A stretch of DNA of 16,445 nt from an uncultured bacterium (lineage in GTDB: Bacteria > Verrucomicrobiota > Kiritimatiellia > CAIKKV01), in contig CAIKKV010000365.1 in the NCBI GenBank assembly GCA_903828035.1, positions 1 to 16,445 on the forward strand. Direction: 5' to 3'. The translations under genes were made by a program, and so were the position numbers. Shown piece after piece: positions 6,623 to 13,494 of this stretch (position 1 is the stretch's first letter; every line of letters starts with the position of its first letter). Under the pieces are notes generated by a model, which was not told where the DNA came from, searched no databases, and saw nothing but the letters and a program-made list of their open reading frames with translations.

Positions 6623-9109
6623 ATGATGCACGGGAAACGCATGTTCCTCGCGGCGCTGGCCGCCCTCCTGGCGGCTCTTTCGCCGCTCGCCTCCGCACAG
6701 AATCCACCCGCCCCCCAGGCGCCCCCCAGGCTGCCCCAGATGGTCCGCCCCCTCCGCCAGGCCGCGCCGCCCAAAACGGAGGCGGTTGCCGCGAACGCCG
6801 CGGAAGCGGCCGCCGATGAGCCGGCCGCCGCCTCGCCCGCCCCGGAGAGCGGGGACAAGATGCTCTCCCTCAAGTTCAGCGACACGCCCCTTGAAATGGT
6901 GCTGGACCGCTATTCCGAGCTGACCGGCCGCACCATCCTGATGGCGCCGGGCGTCAAGGTCAACATCACCCTGCGCATCGAGAAGCGGGTCACCGTTCCC
7001 CAGGCCATCGCCGCCATCGAGGCCGTCCTGGCCATGAACAACATCGCGCTCGTCAATGAGGGCGAGATGTTCGTCAAGGTCGTCCCGATCAACACCGCCC
7101 GCCAGGAGGCCCAGCCGCTCCGCACCAGCCAGGACGAGGCGCTCAAGGACGGCAACTACCTGATCAGCGAAATCATCCCGCTCAAGCATATCGAGGTCAC
7201 CGACGCCCAGGCCGCCATCGCCACCGTCGTCCATCCGTACGCCAACATCCAGGCCCTCATCCGCATCAACAGCCTGCTCGTCACCGACACCCAGTCGAAC
7301 CTCGAGCGGGTCAAGCAGCTCCTCGCCCTCATCGACCAGCCGGTCGAGATGAAGGAGGAGCTCCACATCATCCAGGTCGCGCATGCCAAGGCCTCGGACA
7401 TCAAGGCCCGCCTGGCCGAAATCATCGCCGAGACGGAAGCCCAGCAGCAGAAGGCGACGCCTGCCGTCGTGCGCCCCTCCTTTACGGGCCCGCCGGGAGT
7501 CATCCGCGCCACCGGCGCCAGCGCGACCCCGACCCGGACCGTCACGACAACCGAGGGCGAGCCCAAGCGCGACCTGATCCAGGGCCACGTCAAGCTGGTC
7601 GCCGACGACCGCGCCAACATCCTGATCATCATCACCCGCCCCGAAAACATGGAGTTCTTCACCAAGATCGTGGAAGCCATCGATATCGGCGTCGAGCCCG
7701 ACGTCATCGTCAAGGTCTTCCGCCTGGAATACGCCGATGCGACCGAGGTGGAAGGCATGCTCAGCAAGCTGATCGGCGCCTCCAAGGATGCCGCCTCGGC
7801 CACCCCCGGCGCCGTGCCGGCGGCCGCCAAAGCGATGGGGAGCGACGCCGCGTCAACCGAGCGCAGCTCCGAACTGAGCGAGTACGTCCGCCAGATGCAG
7901 GCGCAGCGGGCCGCCGCCGCGGCCGGAGCGGGAGCCGCCGCCCCCGTCAAATCCAGCGTCGGAGAGCTGAGCGCGTCCAACGTCAAGATCCTGTCCGACA
8001 AGCGGTCCAACGCCGTCATCATCATGGCCAGCAAGGGCGATATGGCCGCCATCGAGGACGTGATCAAGGACATGGACATCATGCTGTCCCAGGTGCTGAT
8101 CGAAGCCATCATCATCGGCGTCACGCTCGACAAGACGTCGGAAACGGGCGTGGACTGGCTCCAGCGCTCGATGACCGCCTTCGAGCAGAAGGACAACGGA
8201 ACCAAGAAGCCCCTGTTCGCCTTCACCGGCGGCACGGGCCTGGGCGCCGGAACCCCCATCAACGCCCTGAACACGCCCGGGGCCTTCCCCGGCTCCCTCA
8301 CCTACTACATGACGTTCTTCGACTTCAATGTGGACGCCGTCATCAAGCTCACGGCCAGTGACAGCCGGGTCCGCGTCATCTCCTCGCCCGTCATCCTGAC
8401 GACCGACAACAAGAAGGCCGAAATCGACATCTCCTCGGACTTCTATTTCTACAAGGGGCAGAAACCCGTCACCAGCGTCGATGGCGGCGTCCAGTATGTC
8501 GAAGACGTGGATCGCATCGCGGTCGGCACCACCCTCTCGGTCACCCCCCGCATCAACAAGAACAAGTTCGTGGTCATGGAAATCGAGCAGAAGACCGAGG
8601 ATGCCGACCAGAAGCAGGCCATCCCCAACCAGGGCGTCTGGCCGGTTCTCTCGCGCCGAAAAATGAGCGCCTCCATCGCCGTGACCAGCGGCGACACGAT
8701 CATGCTCGGCGGCCTGACCAAAAAGACCGAAAACAACACCGTCGTCAAAATCCCGTTCCTGGGCGACATTCCGATTCTCGGCATCCCCTTCCGCGACACC
8801 ACCCGCCAGAACAAACGCGAGGAGGTGGTCGTCTTCATCACCCCCTACGTCCTGGACACGCCCGAGGATATCCGCTCGGACGCCCTCCGCCGCCGCAACG
8901 CCATCGACGCCGTCGGCCTGTGGCAGCGGGGCTGGTCCAACAGCAAGCTGGCCGATCCGTCCGATGAGGAGGCTCGCCTGGCCAAGATCAAGCAGAAGCT
9001 GGAGCAGAAAAAGCCGGCCGCCCCCGCCGCCCCCGCGCCGGCCAAATCCGCCCCCGCCCCAGCCAAGTCCGCCACCCTCCCGGCCCCGTCAACCCCCCCG
9101 CCCGGTTAA
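6623..9109 (+). CDS. gspD: Type II secretion outer-membrane secretin GspD
   Basis: The 828-residue protein has a signal peptide (1-25, ending PLASA|Q) with no lipobox. A Pro/Ala-rich linker (27-77) precedes N0 (about 78-155, MLSLKFSDTPLEMVLDRYS), N1 (about 178-242), N2 (about 245-355) and N3 (about 362-485). The secretin barrel domain (about 490-745) contains VLIEAIIIGVTL, VISSPVILTTDNKKAEI and the closing signature TSGDTIMLGGLTKK...PFLGDIPILGIPF. GspD forms the outer-membrane gate. N2 carries an extra segment at 272-315 and N3 carries an Ala-rich insert at 386-450. The tail after 795 is Lys/Pro/Ala-rich with a repeated APAPAKSA. AAGGA at 6613-6617 serves the ATG at 6623 or the adjacent ATG at 6626. 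gspD comes last in the cluster, 18 bases after gspM. Confidence 0.96.
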   Translation: MMHGKRMFLAALAALLAALSPLASAQNPPAPQAPPRLPQMVRPLRQAAPPKTEAVAANAAEAAADEPAAASPAPESGDKMLSLKFSDTPLEMVLDRYSELTGRTILMAPGVKVNITLRIEKRVTVPQAIAAIEAVLAMNNIALVNEGEMFVKVVPINTARQEAQPLRTSQDEALKDGNYLISEIIPLKHIEVTDAQAAIATVVHPYANIQALIRINSLLVTDTQSNLERVKQLLALIDQPVEMKEELHIIQVAHAKASDIKARLAEIIAETEAQQQKATPAVVRPSFTGPPGVIRATGASATPTRTVTTTEGEPKRDLIQGHVKLVADDRANILIIITRPENMEFFTKIVEAIDIGVEPDVIVKVFRLEYADATEVEGMLSKLIGASKDAASATPGAVPAAAKAMGSDAASTERSSELSEYVRQMQAQRAAAAAGAGAAAPVKSSVGELSASNVKILSDKRSNAVIIMASKGDMAAIEDVIKDMDIMLSQVLIEAIIIGVTLDKTSETGVDWLQRSMTAFEQKDNGTKKPLFAFTGGTGLGAGTPINALNTPGAFPGSLTYYMTFFDFNVDAVIKLTASDSRVRVISSPVILTTDNKKAEIDISSDFYFYKGQKPVTSVDGGVQYVEDVDRIAVGTTLSVTPRINKNKFVVMEIEQKTEDADQKQAIPNQGVWPVLSRRKMSASIAVTSGDTIMLGGLTKKTENNTVVKIPFLGDIPILGIPFRDTTRQNKREEVVVFITPYVLDTPEDIRSDALRRRNAIDAVGLWQRGWSNSKLADPSDEEARLAKIKQKLEQKKPAAPAAPAPAKSAPAPAKSATLPAPSTPPPG

Positions 9110-9125
9110 ATTCGGCAAAATGCAG

Positions 9126-9155
9126 TTGACACAGGCAGGGTGATTCAGATAGATT
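9126..9155 (+). promoter_or_regulatory. Promoter for rplM-rpsI
   Basis: A perfect TTGACA box at 9126-9131 is followed, after 18 bases, by TAGATT at 9150-9155 (4/6 match to the -10 box; an ATAGAT reading gives 17 bases). It lies in the 81-bp AT-richer gap between gspD and rplM. The predicted transcript start near 9162 would leave a leader of about 30 bases, too short for a structured L13-type leader. There is no terminator between gspD and this site, so some read-through from the gsp operon is possible. Confidence 0.6.
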
Positions 9156-9190
9156 TTACCGTTCATTGTTCAGCAAGGGAATTGTCACGC

Positions 9191-9613
9191 ATGAAAACAT
9201 TTGTGCCGCTTGAAAAAGATATCAAACGGGACTGGGTCCTGGTTGATGCCGCCAACAAACCGCTCGGCCGTATGGCCGTGCAGATTGCCAACATGCTACG
9301 CGGCCGTAACAAGCCGACGTTCACCCCCTACATGGATACGGGGGACTTTGTGATCGTGATCAACGCCAAGAAGGTGTTGCTGACCGGCCGCAAGGAAGAC
9401 ACCAAGGTCTACGAGCGCTATACCGGCTTCCGGCACGGATTGCGCCGCACCACGGTTCCCATGATGCGCGAGCGTCATCCGGAGCGCATGGTCGAATCCG
9501 CCGTCAAAGGCATGTTGCCCAAAAACAACATCGCCGCCGACATGTTCAAGCGCCTCAAGGTGTATTCCGGAACCGCGCATCCCCACGCCGCCCAGGCGCC
9601 GAAGGCTGTTTAA
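9191..9613 (+). CDS. rplM: Large ribosomal subunit protein L13
   Basis: The 140-residue protein is the usual length for bacterial L13. It begins MKTFVPLEKDIKRDWVLVDA and has the family landmarks LGRMAVQIANMLRGRNKPTF, MDTGDFVIVINAKKV, and the signature MRERHPERMVESAVKGMLPK followed by LKVYSGTAHPHAAQ. L13 is an early-assembly protein of the 50S subunit that binds 23S rRNA. I start at ATG 9191 because the alignment-typical N-terminus begins here and AAGGGA lies at 9175-9180. An upstream in-frame GTG at 9140 would add 17 atypical residues and overlaps the promoter. It is paired with rpsI, as in most bacteria. Confidence 0.98.
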   Translation: MKTFVPLEKDIKRDWVLVDAANKPLGRMAVQIANMLRGRNKPTFTPYMDTGDFVIVINAKKVLLTGRKEDTKVYERYTGFRHGLRRTTVPMMRERHPERMVESAVKGMLPKNNIAADMFKRLKVYSGTAHPHAAQAPKAV

Positions 9614-9628
9614 TCGAAGTAAGGAGAC

Positions 9629-10033
9629 ATGACCGTGGCCGATAAAGTGACAGAGTTCAGCGCCACCGGACGCCGCAAGACGGCTGTCGCCCGCGTGCAC
9701 CTCGTGCCGGGCACCGGCAAGTGGAAAGTCAACGCGCGCACACCCGAGCAGTATTTTTGCACCGAGGCTGTGATCAACTACATCCAGCAGCCGATGAAAG
9801 CCACCGACACGCTCGTGCGGTTCGATCTTCGCGCCGAGCTCACCGGCGGCGGCGTCACCGGCCAGGCCGGCGCCCTGCGCCATGCCATCTCCCGCGCCCT
9901 GTGCGTGGCCGATGCCTCCAACCGCAAGGTGCTCAAGGAGAGCGGCTGCCTCACCCGCGATCCGCGTATGAAGGAACGTAAGAAGTACGGTCAGCCCGGC
10001 GCCCGCGCCCGCTTCCAGTTCTCGAAGCGCTAG
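9629..10033 (+). CDS. rpsI: Small ribosomal subunit protein S9
   Basis: The protein has 134 residues from ATG 9629 (132 from GTG 9635). It starts with EFSATGRRKTAVARVHLVPG, has LTGGGVTGQAGALRHAISRA in the middle, and ends DPRMKERKKYGQPGARARF followed by QFSKR. The C-terminal Ser-Lys-Arg tail is the S9 hallmark that reaches the P-site tRNA. The gene lies 15 bases after rplM, cotranscribed. AAGGAG at 9621-9626 is only 2 bases from the ATG but 8 bases from the in-frame GTG at 9635, so the true start may be the GTG. A strong terminator follows directly. Confidence 0.97.
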   Translation: MTVADKVTEFSATGRRKTAVARVHLVPGTGKWKVNARTPEQYFCTEAVINYIQQPMKATDTLVRFDLRAELTGGGVTGQAGALRHAISRALCVADASNRKVLKESGCLTRDPRMKERKKYGQPGARARFQFSKR

Positions 10034-10050
10034 GACAGGCTCCCCGCGAA

Positions 10051-10081
10051 AGGCCCCGGATCTTCCGGGGCCTTTTTTTTT
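10051..10081 (+). terminator. Rho-independent terminator after rpsI
   Basis: A perfect 10-bp GC-rich stem (AGGCCCCGGA at 10051-10060, TCCGGGGCCT at 10064-10073) closes a 3-base loop and is followed by an unbroken T-run to 10081. Two A residues just before the stem could extend pairing into the T-run. The sequence sits 17 bases past the rpsI stop and separates the ribosomal pair from the arginine operon. Confidence 0.96.
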
Positions 10082-10104
10082 GCCCCGCGCACTCCATTTT
10101 TCGT

Positions 10105-10132
10105 TCGACTTTTCACCGGATTTCCCGATACT
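10105..10132 (+). promoter_or_regulatory. Possible promoter for the arginine operon
   Basis: The 87-bp gap between the terminator and argJ must supply a promoter. The best candidate is TCGACT at 10105-10110 (4/6) and GATACT at 10127-10132 (4/6), 16 bases apart, in a locally T-rich stretch. Both boxes are imperfect. I see no ARG-box-like palindrome here, so no arginine repressor site is proposed. Confidence 0.3.
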
Positions 10133-10168
10133 CTCCCTTTCGTGCCAGAGCCCGGAACAGGAGCTTCC

Positions 10169-11386
10169 ATGTCCACTAAAATTCAGGAAATTGAAGGGGG
10201 CGTCACCGCCCCGGCCGGCTTCCGGGCTTCCGCCGCCGCCGCCGGAATCAAGTACCCCGGCCGCAACGACGTGGCGCTTCTCGTGGCCGACCAGCCGGCC
10301 ATCGCCGCCGGGCTCTTCACCACCAACCGCGTCAAGGCCGCCCCCGTCCGCCTCTGCCAGGCCCGCCTCCGCCGCGGCCGCGCCCAGGCCATCGTCATCA
10401 ACAGCGGCAACGCCAATGCCTGCACCGGCCCCCGGGGCCTGCGCGACGCGGAGGCCACGGCCCGCGCCGCCGCCGCCGCGCTGGCCCTGCCCCCCGCCGA
10501 TGTCCTCGTCTGCTCCACCGGCACCATCGGCGTCCCGCTCCCCGTGGACAAGCTGACGGCCGCCCTGCCGGCCGCCGCCGCCGCGCTCTCCCCCCAGGGC
10601 GGCGATGCCGCGGCCCGGGCCATCATGACCACCGATACGGTCGACAAGCAGGTCGCGCTGCGCTTCAAGGTCGACGGCCGCCCCGTCACCCTCGGAGGCA
10701 TGTGCAAGGGCGCCGGCATGATCGAGCCCAACATGGCCACCATGCTGTGCTTCCTCACGACCGACGCCGCCCTCACCCTGCCCGCCCTGCGCGCCGCGCT
10801 GCGCGAGGCCGTCGGCCTCAGCTTCAACCGCATCTCCATCGACGGCGACATGAGCACGAACGACACGGTCATCCTGCTGGCCAATGGCGCCGCCAAGAAC
10901 AAGCCGCTTTCGCCGCGCCATAAGGATTGGCCCGTTTTCCTGGCCGCTCTCAAGCAGATCACCCTCGACCTCGCGCGCCGCGTGGTGTGCGACGGGGAAG
11001 GCGCCACCAAGTGCGTCACGGTCACGGTCGCGGGCGCCCGCGGCCCCGCCGACGCCCGCAAGGTCGCCCGGGCCATCTGCAACTCCCTTCTCGTCAAGAC
11101 CTCCTGGTTCGGCGGCGACCCCAACTGGGGCCGCGTCCTGTGCGCCGCCGGCTACTCCGGCGCCCCGATCGACCCGGACAAGGTCGACGTCGCCTACGAC
11201 GGCAAGCTCGCCGTCCGCCGCGGCGTCCGGGCCCCGGGCTTTTCGCTCGCGGTGCTCGAGTCTATTCTCAAACAGAAGACGTTCACGCTGACCGTCTCGC
11301 TCCACCAGGGGACCGCCTCGCACACCATGCTCACGTGCGACTGCTCCGAGGAGTATGTGAAGATCAACGGCTCCTACACGACCTGA
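10169..11386 (+). CDS. argJ: Glutamate N-acetyltransferase / ornithine acetyltransferase ArgJ
   Basis: The 405-residue ArgJ transfers the acetyl group from N-acetylornithine to glutamate (cyclic arginine pathway). Some members also use acetyl-CoA. The self-cleavage motif is clear: GMCKGAGMIEPNMATMLCF, with the scissile bond expected between Ala190 and Thr191. Thr191 is the nucleophile of the beta chain. Upstream lie INSGNANACTG (78-87) and the oxyanion-hole region CSTGTIGVPLP (115-125). Near the C-terminus, TSWFGGDPNWGRVLCAAGYS is typical. I start at ATG 10169 with CAGGAG 5 bases upstream; an in-frame start at 10142 would add nine residues without support. It is the first gene of argJ-B-D-G and follows the rpsI terminator. 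Whether it is mono- or bifunctional cannot be read reliably from sequence. Confidence 0.96.
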   Translation: MSTKIQEIEGGVTAPAGFRASAAAAGIKYPGRNDVALLVADQPAIAAGLFTTNRVKAAPVRLCQARLRRGRAQAIVINSGNANACTGPRGLRDAEATARAAAAALALPPADVLVCSTGTIGVPLPVDKLTAALPAAAAALSPQGGDAAARAIMTTDTVDKQVALRFKVDGRPVTLGGMCKGAGMIEPNMATMLCFLTTDAALTLPALRAALREAVGLSFNRISIDGDMSTNDTVILLANGAAKNKPLSPRHKDWPVFLAALKQITLDLARRVVCDGEGATKCVTVTVAGARGPADARKVARAICNSLLVKTSWFGGDPNWGRVLCAAGYSGAPIDPDKVDVAYDGKLAVRRGVRAPGFSLAVLESILKQKTFTLTVSLHQGTASHTMLTCDCSEEYVKINGSYTT

Positions 11387-11387
11387 T

Positions 11388-12266
11388 ATGAAAACAATCA
11401 TCGCCAAAGCCCACACCCTCATCGAGGCCCTTCCCTACATCCAGTCCTTCCGCGACTCCGCGGTGGTCGTGAAGTACGGCGGAAGCACGATGGAGGAAAA
11501 GAAGAACAGCGACAACATCCTCACCGACCTCACCTTCATGAGCTGCGTGGGCATGCGGCCCGTCATCGTTCACGGCGGCGGCAAGGCCATCTCCCGGCGC
11601 ATGAAGGAGTCCGGCCTGCAGGCGACGTTCGTCAAGGGCCTGCGGGTGACCGATGCGGCCGCCATGGCCATCGTTCACGAAGTCATCCAGGCCGTCATCA
11701 ACCCCGAGATCGTCAACAGCCTCAAGGACAAGGGCGCCCGCGCCCGTGGCGTCCCCGGCGAAACGATCTTCCGGGTGATCAAGCGGGTCGAAACCGACAG
11801 CACAACCGGCAAAACGCTCGACTGGGGCTTCGTGGGCGACATCCAGTCCGTCGACCTGGCGCCCCTGCAGGCCTGCTTCACTGCCGGCGAAATTCCCGTC
11901 ATCAGCCCGATCGGGAAAGGCCCCGACGGCCACCTGTACAACTTACACGCCGATGACGCGGCCGCGGCCGTAGCCATGGCGCTCAAGGCGCGAAAACTGG
12001 CTTACCTGTCGGACGTGCCGGGCCTCCTGCGCGACCCCGGGGACGAGAACTCCATCATTTCCACCCTGCGCGTGCGGGACGTGGATGGACTGGTCAAGGA
12101 GGGCGTCATCGACGGCGGCATGCTGCCGAAGATCCGGAGCGCCGTGAACGCCCTGCAATCGGGCGTCCGCAAGGTGCATCTGATCGACGGGCGCCTTCCC
12201 CACTCGCTGCTGCTTGAAATCTACACAGACGCCGGCGTCGGCACGGAGATCATTCAAAATGACTAA
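11388..12266 (+). CDS. argB: Acetylglutamate kinase ArgB (arginine-sensitive type)
   Basis: The 292-residue ArgB phosphorylates N-acetylglutamate with ATP. Motifs visible are VVVKYGGST (26-34, Lys29), VIVHGGGKAIS (59-69), NLHADDAAAAVAMAL (185-199) and GGMLPKIRSA (243-252, Lys248). The N-terminal helix before the core (about 1-22, EALPYIQSFRD) and the C-terminal stretch KVHLIDGRLPHSLLLEIYTD plus AGVGTEI match the arginine-binding elements known from hexameric, arginine-inhibited kinases. Feedback inhibition by arginine is therefore likely; this is an inference from family knowledge. KYGGST replaces the commoner KYGGNAM. The gene starts 1 base after the argJ stop without a clear Shine-Dalgarno sequence, suggesting coupled translation. 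Confidence 0.96.
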   Translation: MKTIIAKAHTLIEALPYIQSFRDSAVVVKYGGSTMEEKKNSDNILTDLTFMSCVGMRPVIVHGGGKAISRRMKESGLQATFVKGLRVTDAAAMAIVHEVIQAVINPEIVNSLKDKGARARGVPGETIFRVIKRVETDSTTGKTLDWGFVGDIQSVDLAPLQACFTAGEIPVISPIGKGPDGHLYNLHADDAAAAVAMALKARKLAYLSDVPGLLRDPGDENSIISTLRVRDVDGLVKEGVIDGGMLPKIRSAVNALQSGVRKVHLIDGRLPHSLLLEIYTDAGVGTEIIQND

Positions 12267-13479
12267 GACTGAACAGACCGCCCAGCTTTATTCGCAGTTC
12301 GTCATCCCCACCTATTCGCCGAGCCTGGTGCTCGTCAAGGGCAAGGGCACCCGCGTGTGGGATGCGGACGGCCACGTCTACCTCGACTTCAGCTCGGGCA
12401 TCGCCACCCTCAACACCGGGCACTGCCACCCCAGGGTCGTGGCCGCCATCCGGGAGCAGGCCGGCACGCTGATGCATGTGTCCAACCTCTTCTACACCGA
12501 GGCGCAGGCCAGGCTGGCCGAAAAGCTGGCCGGCCTCGCGGGCAGCGGCAGCAAATGCTTCTTCTGCAACTCGGGCGCGGAGGCGAACGAGGCGCTCATC
12601 AAGCTCGCCCGCCTGCATGGCAAGCCCCAGGGCCGCAGCGAAGTCATTTCCATGTCCAACTCGTTCCACGGCCGCACGCTGGCCACGCTGGCCGCCACGG
12701 GGCAGGCCAAGTACCAGGCCGGCTTCGAGCCCATGCCCAAGGGCTTCGCGCAGGCCCCCTTCAACGACCTGGACGCCGTCAAGGCCCTCGTCACCGACAA
12801 GACGGCCGCCATCCTCGTGGAGGCCGTCCAGGGCGAAGGCGGCGTCATCCCCGCCGACCCCGCCTTCCTCCAGGGCCTCCGCGCGCTGTGCACGGAAAAG
12901 GGCATCCTGATGCTGTGCGACGAAGTGCAGTGCGGCCTCGGCCGCACCGGCCACTGGTTCGGCTTCCAGGCCGCCGGCATCCAGCCCGACGCGTTCTCGC
13001 TGGCCAAGTCCCTCGGCGCGGGCCTGCCCCTCGGCGCCATTGTCGCCTCCGCCGCCGTGGCCGACGTCTTCCAGCCCGGCAAGCACGCCAGCACCTTCGG
13101 CGGAAACCCCGTCTCCGCGGCCGCCTCCCTGGCCATGCTGGCCGTGATCGAGGAGGAGAACCTCGTGGCCCGCGCGGCCGAAGCCGGCGCCCGCTTCAAG
13201 GCCGGCCTCGAAACGCTCGTCGGAAAGTATGAGCACGTGAAGGCCGTGCGCGGCGCCGGCCTCATGGTGGGCCTCGTGCTCGATCAGCCCGCCAAGGCGC
13301 TGGTCGAATCCCTCCTCGGCATGGGGCTCATCGCCCTCGCGACCGCCGAGAAGGTGGTCCGCTTCCTCCCGCCCCTGACGGTCAAGGACACGGAGATCGA
13401 CGAGGCGCTGGAAATCATCGAGGACGCCGTGGCCGAAGCCCATGGCGTGGAACGCCCCCATGGCGACGAAGAAGCTTGA
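12259..13479 (+). CDS. argD: Acetylornithine aminotransferase ArgD
   Basis: The 406-residue class III PLP aminotransferase converts N-acetylglutamate semialdehyde to N-acetylornithine using glutamate. Landmarks are FFCNSGAEANEALIKLAR (101-118, phosphate-binding loop), SNSFHGRTLATLAATG (133-148), ILVEAVQGEGGVIPA (185-199), CDEVQCGLGRTG (220-231, with the PLP-ring Asp221), FSLAKSLGAGLPLGA (246-260, with the Schiff-base Lys250) and TFGGNPVSAA. It may also act as succinyldiaminopimelate aminotransferase for lysine, as some ArgD proteins do. I chose ATG 12259, which overlaps the argB stop by 8 bases and has GGAGA 9 bases upstream, over a non-ATG start at 12214 inside argB. Confidence 0.95.
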   Translation: MTKTEQTAQLYSQFVIPTYSPSLVLVKGKGTRVWDADGHVYLDFSSGIATLNTGHCHPRVVAAIREQAGTLMHVSNLFYTEAQARLAEKLAGLAGSGSKCFFCNSGAEANEALIKLARLHGKPQGRSEVISMSNSFHGRTLATLAATGQAKYQAGFEPMPKGFAQAPFNDLDAVKALVTDKTAAILVEAVQGEGGVIPADPAFLQGLRALCTEKGILMLCDEVQCGLGRTGHWFGFQAAGIQPDAFSLAKSLGAGLPLGAIVASAAVADVFQPGKHASTFGGNPVSAAASLAMLAVIEEENLVARAAEAGARFKAGLETLVGKYEHVKAVRGAGLMVGLVLDQPAKALVESLLGMGLIALATAEKVVRFLPPLTVKDTEIDEALEIIEDAVAEAHGVERPHGDEEA

Positions 13480-13494
13480 GCCGGAGACACTGTC

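Noticed and set aside
6002..7588. A 528-residue open frame on the - strand opposite gspM and gspD
   Set aside because: Same cause: antisense to conserved T2SS genes, with a repetitive Gly/Asp/Leu composition and no motif.
1..9109. Type IV pilus cluster instead of T2SS
   Set aside because: PilB/PilC/PilM-N-O/PilQ resemble GspE/F/L-M/D. However, the major pseudopilin with an acidic calcium loop, the minor set H-I-J, and a GspK with its DWIDADD region are T2SS-specific.
9110..9190. L13-type ribosomal leader RNA before rplM
   Set aside because: The likely transcript start leaves only about 30 bases before the ATG, and I see no stable fold there.
9296..11422. A 708-residue open frame on the - strand across rplM, rpsI and argJ
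   Set aside because: It crosses the terminator and three real genes, has low-complexity Gly/Ala-rich composition and matches no family I know. It is a coding shadow.
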